A DNA stretch of 33,163 bases from Belnapia mucosa (GTDB lineage: Bacteria > Pseudomonadota > Alphaproteobacteria > Acetobacterales > Acetobacteraceae): NCBI RefSeq assembly GCF_016775475.1, contig NZ_JAEUXJ010000029.1, positions 1-33,163 on the forward strand. The letters run 5' to 3'. Below the pieces are notes generated by a model. That model made no database searches and was not told the origin of the DNA. It saw only the letters and a list, made by a program, of their open reading frames with translations. Below are positions 1-8,562 of the stretch, piece after piece. Position 1 is the stretch's first letter. Each line of letters opens with the position of its first letter. Made by a program: the position numbers and the translations under genes.

Positions 1-947
1 GCGCTGTCGGCCATGTGGCGGAACCGCGCCTCGCTCTCGCGTAGCGCTTCCTCGGTCCGGCGACGCTCGGTGACGTCTTGGCCAACCTTGAGGAAGCCGC
101 GAACCGCGCCCCCGTCGCCGCGCAACGCCTTGACAGTGCCGTCGATGAACACCCGCGCCCCATCCTTGCGGAGGTGCCAGCGGCGGTTTGGGGCAGTGCC
201 TTCGCGGCGCGCCGTCTCGACCTCATCCCGGTCCACGTGGTCCGCACGGTCCTCCGGAGTGAAGATCAAGCTGGCGGGCTGGCCAACGGCCTCCTCCGCG
301 CTCCAGCCGAAGACGGCCTCGGCGCCAGGCAGCCAGTCGGTGATACGGTCTTCCGCGTCGGTGACAAAGATGGCGTAGTCGAGTGCGTTGTCGACGATGA
401 GACGAAAGCGCTCCTCGGTCGCCTCAAGCTTGCGGACCTTGCGCAGGCGGTCGATGACGGGGCCAAGGATGGTAGCGTAGGTTCGCAGAAACTCCGTATC
501 CTCCGCACCGAAGTCGCGTGGCTCGGTGGCATCGACCTGCAGCAATCCGTAGGTTCGTCCACCAGGCAGGAAGACCGGCACATTCGCCAGCGCGACCACT
601 CCGGCCTCCTGTATGAAGAGGGGAAGCTCGAACCGATTCTCCTTGCGGATATCTTGGGTGATGACCGGCTTGCCGGCCAGAATTGCGAAGGTCTCGGAGG
701 AATGCTCGCCCATAGGGAGGCGGAGCTTACCGACGATGTTAGGATTCCAGCCGACACCCGCCCGTACCAGGAGCGTCTGGCTGTTCCCATCAATTTCGAG
801 GATCTTGGCGCGCCCGGTGTCGAGTGCTTCGGCCACCAAGCGGCAAGCCTCTGCCAGAACCTCGTCGAAGCTCTCGCTGCGCAGCGCGAGGTCGCCGAAA
901 TCGGCCAGCAGTCGCTGGCGCCTGACCATCTGCTCGATATCAGGCAT
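1..947 (-). CDS. GAF/PAS sensor protein, probable histidine kinase (3' end beyond window)
   Basis: About 315 N-terminal residues are visible. Residues 1-150 look like a GAF domain, with a start of the type MPDIEQMVRRQRLLADFG and the patterns MGEHSSE, ANVPVF and YGLLQVDATE. A PAS domain follows at about 160-285, with FGWSAEEAVGQP, FTPEDR and the PAC-like WHLRKDGAR...GFLKVGQDVTERR. A second PAS (EARFRHMADSA) begins at the window edge. Such proteins normally end in a histidine kinase module, but that part lies outside, so kinase activity is inferred. The ATG at 947 is chosen over an in-frame GTG at 956 because a GGAGG lies 12 bases before the ATG and only 3 before the GTG; neither spacing is ideal. 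The gene lies about 107 bases downstream of the hybrid kinase on the same strand, so co-transcription is plausible. No membrane segment is visible in this part, so a cytoplasmic sensor is likely. Confidence 0.85.
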   Translation of the reverse strand, partial: MPDIEQMVRRQRLLADFGDLALRSESFDEVLAEACRLVAEALDTGRAKILEIDGNSQTLLVRAGVGWNPNIVGKLRLPMGEHSSETFAILAGKPVITQDIRKENRFELPLFIQEAGVVALANVPVFLPGGRTYGLLQVDATEPRDFGAEDTEFLRTYATILGPVIDRLRKVRKLEATEERFRLIVDNALDYAIFVTDAEDRITDWLPGAEAVFGWSAEEAVGQPASLIFTPEDRADHVDRDEVETARREGTAPNRRWHLRKDGARVFIDGTVKALRGDGGAVRGFLKVGQDVTERRRTEEALRESEARFRHMADS

Positions 948-1054
948 GGCGTTCACGTTCCTCCGTTCCGCCGAACACCACCGGCATCCCCTGTATCAGA
1001 CCCGGGTAGGTGGTGTAGCAGCGTCTCGCCGTTCGGCTAGGAGCCCATCGGCAC

Positions 1055-3799
1055 CTACCCTAACCGGTGAAGTGCCTTTGACAGGTCCTCGGCTGAGTAG
1101 GGCTTGTGTAGCAGGGCGAAGCCCTTAGCACCGCCTTCTACCAGCACATGGCTGTAGCCGCTGGTCAGGATGATCCGCAGCTCCGGCCAGCGCTGCCGAA
1201 TCTCCTTTGCAAGCTCCACCCCGTTCATGCCGGGCATGACCACATCGGAGAATACGACGTTGAAGCGGCTCGCATCCTCCTCCAGCAGTTCCAGCGCGGC
1301 CTTGGCGTTCGGTGCCCAGGTGGCGACATAGCCGAAGTCCTCAAGCATCTGCCGGGCGAAGTCACCGACCTGGTTGTTGTCCTCGACCAGGAGCACGTTC
1401 CGATACTTTACTTCAGGGGGCTCGGCCTCGGCCCCAAGATATGTCGGCTCAACCACGGGCTTGGCTTCGGCGCGAGGCAGATAGAGCGTAAACACCGAGC
1501 CCCGACCGATCTCGCTCTCGACATGGAGTTCGCCGCCCGACTGCTTGGCGAAGCCATAGACCTGCGACAGACCGAGCCCGGTGCCCTTGCCGACCTCCTT
1601 GGTGGTGAAGAAGGGCTCGAAGATCCGGCCGAGCATCTCCGGCGCCATGCCTGCCCCCGTATCGGAGACAGATACCGCGACGAAGGCGCCCGGTGTGCCC
1701 GCATGCCCGCGCGTCGGCGGCACCGCGGAGGCGAGCCAGGTCCGGATGGTCAGGCGTCCTTCGCCATCCATCGCATCGCGGGCATTGACTGCCAGGTTGA
1801 CCAGCGCCGTCTCGAACTGATTGGCATCGGCTTCAACGGCGCAGCCCTGACATTCGAGGGCAACGTCAATCCTCACACGCCCTCCGACGAGGGGACGGAT
1901 GAGCTCCGCGACGGCCTGGACCCGCTCGCCCAGGGCAAACACTTCCGGCTTGAGGGGCTGGCGCCGGGCGAAGGCCAGGAGCTGGCGCGTGAGCTTGGTC
2001 GCGCGCTCAGCGGTCTCGGCGATCGCCTCGACGTAGCGGCGTCGCCGTTCCTCCTGCAAGCCCGGACGACGTAACAGCTCCGCGGAGGAACGGATCACGG
2101 TCAGCAGGTTGTTGAAGTCATGCGCGACGCCGCCCGTGAGCTGGCCGACAGCCTCAAGCTTCTGGCTTTGCCGCAGTGCCTCCTCCCGTCGCCGGAGTTC
2201 AGTGGCGCGGCGCGCCACCTCGACCTCGAGCTCACCATTCAGGCGCCGCAATTCACGCTCCGCCTGCCGGCGCTCGGTGACGTCGAGGATGGCCCCGATC
2301 ATGCGCAGGGGCTCGCCGTGGGGGCTGCGCACCATGAAGCCGCGGTTGAGCACATCGGCATAGCTGCCGTCAGCGCGCTGGAAGCGATACTCGTCCGCCC
2401 AGCGGCTCTCGGTGCTATCGATTACTGCGTGGACCGACCGGGAGACCCTCTCGCGGTCGTCGGGGTGAATGCGCTCCAGCCACCATCCGCTGGAAGGATC
2501 AACTTCCTCCAATCGATAACCATGTGCCTCGTGCAGCGCCTCATTCCATTCGATCCAGTCGCCCCGCAGGTCCCAATCCCAGACCGCGTCGTTGGTCGCC
2601 CGCACCGCGAGGTGGTAGCGCTCCTCAATGGCGCGCTGCGCCTCCTCGGCCTGCTTCCGGTCGGTGATGTCGAGCACGAACTCGACCACCTCCTCGCCAA
2701 TCCGCCGCGCCGCGAACAGGCCCCACCAGCGCGAGCCGTCCTTGCGGTAGTACTGCTTCTCGTAGGGCGTGGTCTCGCCTTGTGTGGTGACCTCCTCGAC
2801 GGCCTTGAGCGAAGGTGGGTAGAACTCCGGCGGGGTCAGCTCCTGCCAAGTTTTGCCGAGTGCTTCCTCTCGGCTGAAGCCAGTCATCCGCAGGAAGGCG
2901 TCGTTCACCTCCGTGAGGCCGAAGCCCTCGCCCCAGAACATCACGCCGACCGTACTGATACTAAGGGCGGCTCGAAGCCGTGCCTCGCTGAGGCGCAGGG
3001 CCTCGCGCGACTGCTCACGCTCGGTCACGTCGCGCGAGGAGGCGAGCAAGAGTTCAGGGCGCCCATCCGCACCCGGTACCGCGGTGACCTGGAGATCCCA
3101 CCACCGGTCTATGCCCAGGGCGCCGGGTGCAAATCCGTGGAAGCGGCCCACGCCCCCGGCAGCCGCCTTGGCGATGGCCGCCCTGACCCCGGCCTGCTCC
3201 TTCTCCGGCCAGAGGGCAGCGTAATCCTTGCCCCTAATCTCCTCGAAGTCACCGACCCCCAGCATGGCCATGCCCGGGCCGTTCATGAAGGTCACTCGCC
3301 CATCGGGGGTGAGGAGCTTGAGACAGTCGGCGCTGCTCTCCAGCACGCTGCGCAGCACCGCCTCGCTGGCCCGAAGCTGCTCGCCGGCCAAGTGTTGGTC
3401 GGTGCGGTCGCGCACGATCTTCACATAGCCGATGTGCTCGCCCGTCTTGTCATCCTCAAGCCGGGTCATCGAGCCGGAGCCCCAGAAGCAGCTGCCGTCC
3501 TTGCGCAGGTGCCAGCGTTCGTCCACTGCCCGCCCGGTTTTCCGGGCCTGCGCCATCTCCATCGCGCAGACACCCATGGCCTGATCCTCGGGTGTGAAGA
3601 TCGTTCTGGCATCCTGGCCGACGGCCTCGGTCTGCGCCCAGCCCATCACCCGCTCGGCGGCACTGTTCCAGCTGGTGATGGTGCCTTCCAGGCAGATCGT
3701 CAGGACGGCAAAATCGGCGGAGCTTTCGAGCACCAGCTCGGCAAGCCGTCCTGGGCTCGGCAGCTTATGGCGGGCGAGGTCAACCTTGCGGCTGTACAT
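1055..3799 (-). CDS. Hybrid sensor histidine kinase with four PAS domains and a receiver
   Basis: This 914-residue protein has no evident membrane segment, so it is probably a cytoplasmic sensor. Four PAS/PAC units can be seen at roughly residues 20-135, 145-262, 272-384 and 390-512; each ends in a D(R/V/I)T(D/E)-type PAC motif. A short coiled coil links to the HisKA domain, with H560 in GGVAHDFNNLL as the phospho-accepting histidine. The ATPase domain shows the N box (ALVNLAVNARDAM, about 665-677), G1 (SDTGAGM, 712-718), F box (EPFFTTK) and G2 (GKGTGLGL). The receiver spans about 800-914, with acidic EDN near 806-808, D852 as likely phospho-acceptor in SDVVMPGMNG, and K899 in LLHKP. The family autophosphorylates and relays to its own receiver or a phosphotransfer protein; the signal is unknown. 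The start overlaps the 3' end of the ParD-like gene by 20 bases, suggesting translational coupling. Confidence 0.93.
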   Translation of the reverse strand: MYSRKVDLARHKLPSPGRLAELVLESSADFAVLTICLEGTITSWNSAAERVMGWAQTEAVGQDARTIFTPEDQAMGVCAMEMAQARKTGRAVDERWHLRKDGSCFWGSGSMTRLEDDKTGEHIGYVKIVRDRTDQHLAGEQLRASEAVLRSVLESSADCLKLLTPDGRVTFMNGPGMAMLGVGDFEEIRGKDYAALWPEKEQAGVRAAIAKAAAGGVGRFHGFAPGALGIDRWWDLQVTAVPGADGRPELLLASSRDVTEREQSREALRLSEARLRAALSISTVGVMFWGEGFGLTEVNDAFLRMTGFSREEALGKTWQELTPPEFYPPSLKAVEEVTTQGETTPYEKQYYRKDGSRWWGLFAARRIGEEVVEFVLDITDRKQAEEAQRAIEERYHLAVRATNDAVWDWDLRGDWIEWNEALHEAHGYRLEEVDPSSGWWLERIHPDDRERVSRSVHAVIDSTESRWADEYRFQRADGSYADVLNRGFMVRSPHGEPLRMIGAILDVTERRQAERELRRLNGELEVEVARRATELRRREEALRQSQKLEAVGQLTGGVAHDFNNLLTVIRSSAELLRRPGLQEERRRRYVEAIAETAERATKLTRQLLAFARRQPLKPEVFALGERVQAVAELIRPLVGGRVRIDVALECQGCAVEADANQFETALVNLAVNARDAMDGEGRLTIRTWLASAVPPTRGHAGTPGAFVAVSVSDTGAGMAPEMLGRIFEPFFTTKEVGKGTGLGLSQVYGFAKQSGGELHVESEIGRGSVFTLYLPRAEAKPVVEPTYLGAEAEPPEVKYRNVLLVEDNNQVGDFARQMLEDFGYVATWAPNAKAALELLEEDASRFNVVFSDVVMPGMNGVELAKEIRQRWPELRIILTSGYSHVLVEGGAKGFALLHKPYSAEDLSKALHRLG

Positions 3800-3995
3800 C
3801 GGACTGCCCTGAGGTTGCGATTGGAGGCTGGTAAACCGGCAGCTTGGGGGGCAGCGCCTCGGCGCGCTCGAGCAGGCGCAGGCCGGCGCGGACGACCTCG
3901 CTGGAGCTCTGGTAGTGGCCGGAGGCGACGAGGCGCTCGACGAACCGGCACAATTCGGCCGTCAGGGCGACGTGGAGGCTGTGATGGGCTGGCAT
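3780..3995 (-). CDS. ParD-like ribbon-helix-helix protein, no toxin partner seen
   Basis: This 71-residue protein starts MPAHHSLHVALTAELCRFVE and continues VASGHYQSSSEVVRAGLRLLERAEA, the typical ParD/CC2985 antitoxin layout of a ribbon-helix-helix N-terminus followed by a helix. The last 25 residues (about PPKLPVYQPPIATSGQSDVQPQG) are proline-rich and do not look like the usual toxin-binding helix. Antitoxins of this family dimerise, bind operator DNA and neutralise a ParE toxin encoded just downstream. Here the downstream gene is instead a hybrid histidine kinase that starts 20 bases before this stop codon. The protein may therefore be a stand-alone regulator or a truncated antitoxin remnant. 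No strong ribosome site is visible before the ATG. Confidence 0.7.
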   Translation of the reverse strand: MPAHHSLHVALTAELCRFVERLVASGHYQSSSEVVRAGLRLLERAEALPPKLPVYQPPIATSGQSDVQPQG

Positions 3996-4324
3996 GCCCG
4001 GCTTTTAACGACGGTGTGATCAGGGTGTCACCCCAAAAGAAGTTCATCCATGCAACCGTGGTGAATGCGCACCGAAATACCCTCGCCGCTCATCTCGTCA
4101 GTTTTCCATCGAGCCATGCCTGATGCCGGAATGAAGGTGCTGGACGCATTACCGAGCACCCCAGCACGCTGCGTAATTTAGTTCTGATTGTGCTATATTC
4201 GGCAACTTAATGTAGGGGCCGTATTTACCGGCCATATTTTCTAAATCTAGGGTAGCTTAGGAAGGCACAGTGTATAGCCGTTTTGGTGGGGCACTAGGCG
4301 TCCGACAGCGTTGAGGGCAACAGA
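3996..4324. promoter_or_regulatory. Divergent intergenic region between ParD-like and HWE kinase genes
   Basis: No gene was found in these 329 bases. The part at about 4165-4260 is clearly more AT-rich than its surroundings and includes TGCTATATTC and a small hairpin, GGCCG...CGGCC with a seven-base loop at about 4217-4233. It must carry the promoters of the two divergent transcripts, but I cannot place -35 and -10 boxes with confidence. Confidence 0.35.
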
Positions 4325-6460
4325 TTGCAAGGGCTTGACGAGATAGCGGTCAAACGACCTCGCCTGCGGACGCATATTATTGCGCTGGTCGCCTCCGCGC
4401 TCCTGCCAGCCTTCGCCGTCGGCGCAATCGCCGTCACCGCCGCGGTGGTTAGCCACCAGCGCACCTTTGAAGACAGGCTGCAAAATACCGCTGGGGCTCT
4501 GGCCAGTGCGATCGGCAGTGAGATCGAGATCTTCACCACCGCCCTGTCGACCCTGAGCAGCTCGACCAATCTCGACAGCGATACCCTTGACCTCGCCTTG
4601 TTCCACGACCGTGCCCGTTGGGTGGCCGCTACTCTCGGCAGCCGCATCTTTCTGATCCAGCCGGACGGCACGATGGCGCTGCACACGGACTTCCCCTTCG
4701 CCACCGACATGCAGGCAAGGCGACCGGTGCGGCAAACCTCTGATGTGGCTCGCCGGGTGTTCGAGACCCATCGCCTCGCCGTGGGCGATGCCGTCCTCGG
4801 CCAAATGACAGGACGCTTCCTGATCCCCGTCTACGTCCCCGTCATCCGCTCAGATAAAGTGGTCTTCGCGCTTGGTGTCGTTATCGAGTCAAATCGCCTG
4901 TCTCGCCTGCTGACCGCCCAGGAGTTCGATAACGGGATCTATGCAAGCCTCATCGATGGCCGTGGCGCCATCCTGGCCCGCTCTGTCGATCAGGAACGCT
5001 ACGTTGGCCAGCAGGTCCGCACCTGGGTCGTGGATGGTCTTCATGACCACAAGGAAGGTGTGCTGGCTGGCGACAACCTGGCTGGCGCTCCCATCACCAC
5101 CGCCTTCCACCGTGTCACCCAGTTCCCCGCCTGGACCGTCACGGTAGCCGCTCCGAACACCGCACTTTATGCCAGCCTGTGGACTCCGCTTGCTACCTTG
5201 GCGCTTGGTGGCCTCGGATCTCTGGTACTGGCTCTCATTGTTGCGGCACGTCTGGGGCACCGCGTGCTCGAGCCGGTGGACTGGCTGACGCGCAAGGCAG
5301 AGCGCGTCGCGTTCAGTGGAGGCCAGGTGGAGGTGGTGCCGCAGGGCCCCCCAGTTCGGGTCCAAGAGTTCGAGCGTCTGCGGGCTGCGGTCGTGCAAGC
5401 GCATCTCGCGCTGCAGGCACGCGCGGCGGCGGTAGCCGCAGGCGAAGCACGGCTGCGCGCGGTCGTGGAAACCGCGCTGGATGCCATCATCGTCACCGAC
5501 GAGAAGGGAGTTATCCGGTCCGTCAACGCCGCGGCCGAAGCGATCTTCGGGTATGCTCAGCGCGAGGCGGTCGGTGAAACTATGTTGAAGCTGATAGGCG
5601 AGGTGAGCAGCACCAAGGCTGACGACCCCGCCGGCATTGTTCGCGGCCAAGCCCATGGCCAACGCGAGGCGGAAGGCCGCCGCGAGGATGGCTCGGTGGT
5701 GCCGGTCGAGCTTTCCGTGGCCGAGTGGCGTGACGAGGCTGGCGACCAGTTCTTCACCTGGATCATACGCGACATCTCCGCACGCAAGGCCGATGAGGAG
5801 CGCCGGGTGCTGCTCGCGCGTGAGGTGGATCACCGTGCCAAGAACGTGCTTGCCGTGGTGCAATCAGTGCTGCGCTTGAGCCCGCGCGATAATCCAAAGG
5901 CCTTTGTAGCGGCGGTTGAGGCACGCGTAAGCGCACTGGCACGGGTGCACTCGCTTCTTGCAGAGCGGGGTTGGGGTGGCGCCGACCTCCGTACTGTGAT
6001 TGAGCGTGAACTGGCGCCCTACGTGCTGCGTTTCCCAGGAGCTGACGGCCAGCGCCAGACATCGGTTTCATTGCACGGACCTGCGGTTGCCCTGATGGCC
6101 GAGGCAGTCCAGCCTGTCGCCATGCTGCTGCATGAGTTGGCCACCAACGCAGCGAAGCACGGGGCGCTGTCTATGCCCCATGGGCGGATGGAGGTGCAGT
6201 GGCTCGTGGACACCGCACCGGCGAGCACGGGGACGCTGCGGCTCCGTTGGACCGAGACGGGCGGTCCAATAATCGAGGGCAGCCCGGTGCGCCGCGGCTT
6301 TGGCTCACGGGTGATTGACGCTACCGTCCGGGGCCAGCTTGGCGGCACAGTCGAGCGGCATTGGGGCCGAACCGGCCTCGTAGTCGAGGTAACCATCCCA
6401 CTCGAGCGTGCCGTCGCGGGCATGAGCGGAAGGCGCGTTGTGCCTTCAAAGGCCGCCTGA
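4325..6460 (+). CDS. Membrane-bound HWE-family sensor histidine kinase with Cache-like and PAS domains
   Basis: This 711-residue protein has a transmembrane helix at about 18-42, a periplasmic sensing region at about 43-285 resembling a Cache domain, a second helix at about 287-310, a HAMP-like linker, and a PAS domain at about 375-488 (VVETALDAIIVTDEKG ... WIIRDISARKADEE). The kinase core is of the HWE/HisKA_2 type: H503 in REVDHRAKNVLAVVQSVLRL, the histidine-containing N box LLHELATNAAKHGAL (601-615), the W-x-E pair in RWTETGGP (642-644) and a terminal GFGSRVI. No receiver domain is attached. In alphaproteobacteria such kinases often feed PhyR-type general stress signalling; no such partner is present, so that role is only inferred. 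The TTG start is supported by GAGGG seven bases upstream. Confidence 0.92.
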   Translation: MQGLDEIAVKRPRLRTHIIALVASALLPAFAVGAIAVTAAVVSHQRTFEDRLQNTAGALASAIGSEIEIFTTALSTLSSSTNLDSDTLDLALFHDRARWVAATLGSRIFLIQPDGTMALHTDFPFATDMQARRPVRQTSDVARRVFETHRLAVGDAVLGQMTGRFLIPVYVPVIRSDKVVFALGVVIESNRLSRLLTAQEFDNGIYASLIDGRGAILARSVDQERYVGQQVRTWVVDGLHDHKEGVLAGDNLAGAPITTAFHRVTQFPAWTVTVAAPNTALYASLWTPLATLALGGLGSLVLALIVAARLGHRVLEPVDWLTRKAERVAFSGGQVEVVPQGPPVRVQEFERLRAAVVQAHLALQARAAAVAAGEARLRAVVETALDAIIVTDEKGVIRSVNAAAEAIFGYAQREAVGETMLKLIGEVSSTKADDPAGIVRGQAHGQREAEGRREDGSVVPVELSVAEWRDEAGDQFFTWIIRDISARKADEERRVLLAREVDHRAKNVLAVVQSVLRLSPRDNPKAFVAAVEARVSALARVHSLLAERGWGGADLRTVIERELAPYVLRFPGADGQRQTSVSLHGPAVALMAEAVQPVAMLLHELATNAAKHGALSMPHGRMEVQWLVDTAPASTGTLRLRWTETGGPIIEGSPVRRGFGSRVIDATVRGQLGGTVERHWGRTGLVVEVTIPLERAVAGMSGRRVVPSKAA

Positions 6461-6483
6461 CAATGGGCATCGTCTGCGAGATT

Positions 6484-6510
6484 GTCGGTGTCCATATCGA
6501 CGAAGATATC
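6484..6510 (-). repeat. Copy A of the DIFVDMDTDN-encoding repeat
   Basis: Read on the minus strand this encodes ETDIFVDMDTDN, using GAT-ATC-TTC-GTC-GAT then ATG-GAC-ACC-GAC-AAT. The 23 bases at 6485-6507 are identical to those at 24515-24537 (copy C). A stop codon lies 14 codons upstream in this frame, and the only in-frame ATG is inside the repeat. Downstream the frame runs antisense into the 3' end of the HWE kinase. Confidence 0.75.
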
Positions 6511-6871
6511 CGTCTCGAACGGACAGCTCTGGAACTACTTCAGCCAATCAGGTCAACCGGTCCCCTCGTGCCCGCCGGAGCTATTGGCCGAAGCGCTACT
6601 GGAGGTCGGCGATGCCGTCAGCCCGCTCGCGGAGTTCGAACGGGCGCTGAAAACGAACGCAATCGCTTCTGCGCGGTCGCCGGCGGTCGTGCCCCACAGC
6701 ATGGTGTAGGGGCGGTGCTCCTCAGCGGGCTGTGCAGCCCGAGCATGAGGGGACGTCAGCGAGGTCACTGCAGCGGTCCGAACGCCAATCCAACATCGGC
6801 CATCGGTCAGCCTTGCACCACCAACTTAACGATGCCCCCCGATAATCACTGGCCCGGCGGCCCGTGCAGCA

Positions 6872-6895
6872 ATGTCGGTTAGTTCACTCCGACAT
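6872..6895. terminator. Possible weak hairpin after metQ2
   Basis: A seven-base stem, ATGTCGG with CCGACAT, surrounds a ten-base loop. It lies 26 bases beyond the leftward metQ2 stop codon. No T-tract follows, so a terminator role is only possible. Confidence 0.25.
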
Positions 6896-6920
6896 CCGAC
6901 TGGCTATGTCCCGCAGAGAG

Positions 6921-7721
6921 TCAGGCGCCGGGAATGACGGCGCCTCCGAAGCTCTGCTCTATAAATGCCTTTACCTCGGAGTGGGCATAGCCGGTGGCCA
7001 AGCGCTTTGCCCAGGGCTGGTTTTCGTCTGCCCGACGGACCACGACCAGCACGGTGTAGACGCTCTCCGGCCCTTCGGCCGCCAATCCGTCGCGCAAGGG
7101 ATTCAGTCCGGCTGGCACTGCGTAGTTGCCGGTAATCGCCGCGGCATCAACGTCTTCCAGGCTGCGAGCGATCTGCGCCGCCTCAAGCTCGACAATGCGA
7201 ACCCGCTTGGAGTTCTCGGTGATGTCGGCCACCGTGGCTCGGTAGTCAGCACCTTGGCGCAAGCTGAACACACCTTTCTGCGCCAGCAGCAGCAAAGCCC
7301 GGCCGCCATTGGTGGGGTCATTCGGGATTGCGATACGAGCGCCGTTCGGCAGGTCGGCCAGGGATTTGTGCTTGCGGGAGAAGACCGCCATGAGCGTCAA
7401 AACCGTTCTGCCAACCGGGACAAAATCATAGCCGCGCTGCTGCTTCTGCGTCTCGAGGAAGGGCAGGTGTTGGTAGGTGTTGGCGTCCAGCTCCCCAGCA
7501 GCCAGGGCAACATTAGGCTGGATGAAATCGCCGAATTCGGTAATCCGGATCGCAAACCCCTCACGGGCCATCACGTCCCGAACCTTCTCGAGGACCTGAG
7601 CATGTACGCCCGTGGTGACGCCTACTCGGAGCGGGCGCTGAGTGCTGCCCAGCTCCTGAGCGTGAACACCGGTCGTGACCAGGGTGGCGCTGGTGGCAAG
7701 CAGGGAACGACGGAGGAGCAT
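6921..7721 (-). CDS. metQ: MetQ/NlpA-family methionine ABC transporter substrate-binding protein (second copy)
   Basis: This 266-residue protein has a signal peptide (MLLRRSLLATSATLVTTGVHAQ) and no lipobox cysteine, so it is predicted to be a soluble periplasmic receptor rather than a lipoprotein. Family hallmarks are RVGVTTGVHAQVLEKV, the GDFIQPNVALAAGELDANTYQHLPFLE block, ARIAIPNDPTNGGRALLLL, DVDAAAITGNYAVPAGL and the C-terminal SEVKAFIEQSF. MetQ proteins deliver D- or L-methionine or related ligands to MetNI. This is the last gene of the leftward metN-metI-metQ1-metQ2 set, 11 bases after metQ1, with GGAG seven bases before the ATG. An eight-residue string, VTTGVHAQ, occurs both at the end of the signal peptide and in the first strand of the mature domain. 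The exact ligand cannot be read from the sequence. Confidence 0.92.
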   Translation of the reverse strand: MLLRRSLLATSATLVTTGVHAQELGSTQRPLRVGVTTGVHAQVLEKVRDVMAREGFAIRITEFGDFIQPNVALAAGELDANTYQHLPFLETQKQQRGYDFVPVGRTVLTLMAVFSRKHKSLADLPNGARIAIPNDPTNGGRALLLLAQKGVFSLRQGADYRATVADITENSKRVRIVELEAAQIARSLEDVDAAAITGNYAVPAGLNPLRDGLAAEGPESVYTVLVVVRRADENQPWAKRLATGYAHSEVKAFIEQSFGGAVIPGA

Positions 7722-7732
7722 GGCATGTCTCC

Positions 7733-8551
7733 CTAAAAAGCCGGCGCCACGGCGCCCTGGAAGGTCCGCTCGACGAAGGCTTTCACTTCATTCGTCTGGT
7801 AAGCGGCCAGCAGGCGGCGCACCCAGGAAGCGCCCTGGTCGCTCCGACGCACAGCGATGATGTTCGCATAGGAGCTATCGGCATTCTCCCGTGCGATGGC
7901 ATCGGTGACGGGGTTCAAGCCAGCGGGAATGGCATAGTTGGTGTTGATCGCCGCTGCGTCGACCTCCTCCAACGCCCTGGGCAGCTGCGCTGCCTCGAGT
8001 TCGACGACCCGAAGGCGGCGCGGGTTCTCAGTGATGTCGGCCACCGTGGCGCGGAAGTCGGCCGCTGGCTTCAGCTTGAAGGCGCCCGCCGAAGCCAAGA
8101 GCATTAATGCGCGGCCTCCATTGGTCGGATCGTTGGGGATAGCGATCCTAGCGCCTTGGGCGATGTCGTCGACCCGACGGTGACGTCGGGAGTAGACGCC
8201 CATCGGGAAGACCAGCGTCTTGCCGGCCGACACGAGATCCAGCCGACGATCCCTGACCTGCTGCTCGAGGAACGGCAGGTGCTGGTAGCTATTGGCGTCC
8301 AGATCCCCGCTCCCTAATGCCACATTGGGCTGAATGTAGTCGGTGAATTCCACAATATGCAGTACGAGGCCGGCGCCCGGGCCATCAAGTCGCGCAGCAA
8401 TCTCTCGTACTTTTTCCATAACCTGAGCATGCGGTCCGGCTGTGACGCCGATGCGCAGCGGGCGGCTGGCAGAACCAATGTCCTGCGCCTGCGCGGCGAG
8501 CGGCGCCAGCAGGGCTGCTCCCAAGGTAGTGCGACGGCTTATCAGGGACAT
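7733..8551 (-). CDS. metQ: MetQ/NlpA-family methionine ABC transporter substrate-binding protein (first copy)
   Basis: This 272-residue protein is a close paralogue of the product of the next gene downstream. The N-terminus MSLISRRTTLGAALLAPLAAQAQ is a cleavable signal peptide without a lipobox cysteine. It is followed by LRIGVTAGPHAQVMEKV, FTDYIQPNVALGSGDLDANSYQHLPFLE, IAIPNDPTNGGRALMLL and DAAAINTNYAIPAGLNPVTDAI, all MetQ landmarks. The ATG at 8551 is preferred to a TTG at 8566 because GAGGAGG lies just before it and would itself be inside the longer frame. The ribosome site overlaps the stop codon of metI, implying coupled translation. Differences between the two MetQ copies in the binding region suggest different or broadened ligand range (inference). 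Confidence 0.92.
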   Translation of the reverse strand: MSLISRRTTLGAALLAPLAAQAQDIGSASRPLRIGVTAGPHAQVMEKVREIAARLDGPGAGLVLHIVEFTDYIQPNVALGSGDLDANSYQHLPFLEQQVRDRRLDLVSAGKTLVFPMGVYSRRHRRVDDIAQGARIAIPNDPTNGGRALMLLASAGAFKLKPAADFRATVADITENPRRLRVVELEAAQLPRALEEVDAAAINTNYAIPAGLNPVTDAIARENADSSYANIIAVRRSDQGASWVRRLLAAYQTNEVKAFVERTFQGAVAPAF

Positions 8552-8562
8552 GGGGCTCCTCC

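Larger units (their letters stand above)
6461..6920. other. Gene-free stretch holding repeat copy A
   Basis: I see no convincing gene in these 460 bases between the HWE kinase and the methionine transporter. The region contains repeat copy A (6484-6510), starting 24 bases after the kinase stop, and a small hairpin, ATGTCGG/CCGACAT with a ten-base loop at 6872-6895, which might end the leftward metQ2 transcript although no T-run follows. Short open frames here lack ribosome sites and family resemblance. Confidence 0.4.

Noticed and set aside
78..4123. Very long open frames on the plus strand opposite the GAF/PAS gene and the hybrid kinase
   Set aside because: They are antisense to clear domain-bearing genes, have low-complexity composition and no family motifs; this is typical of GC-rich DNA.
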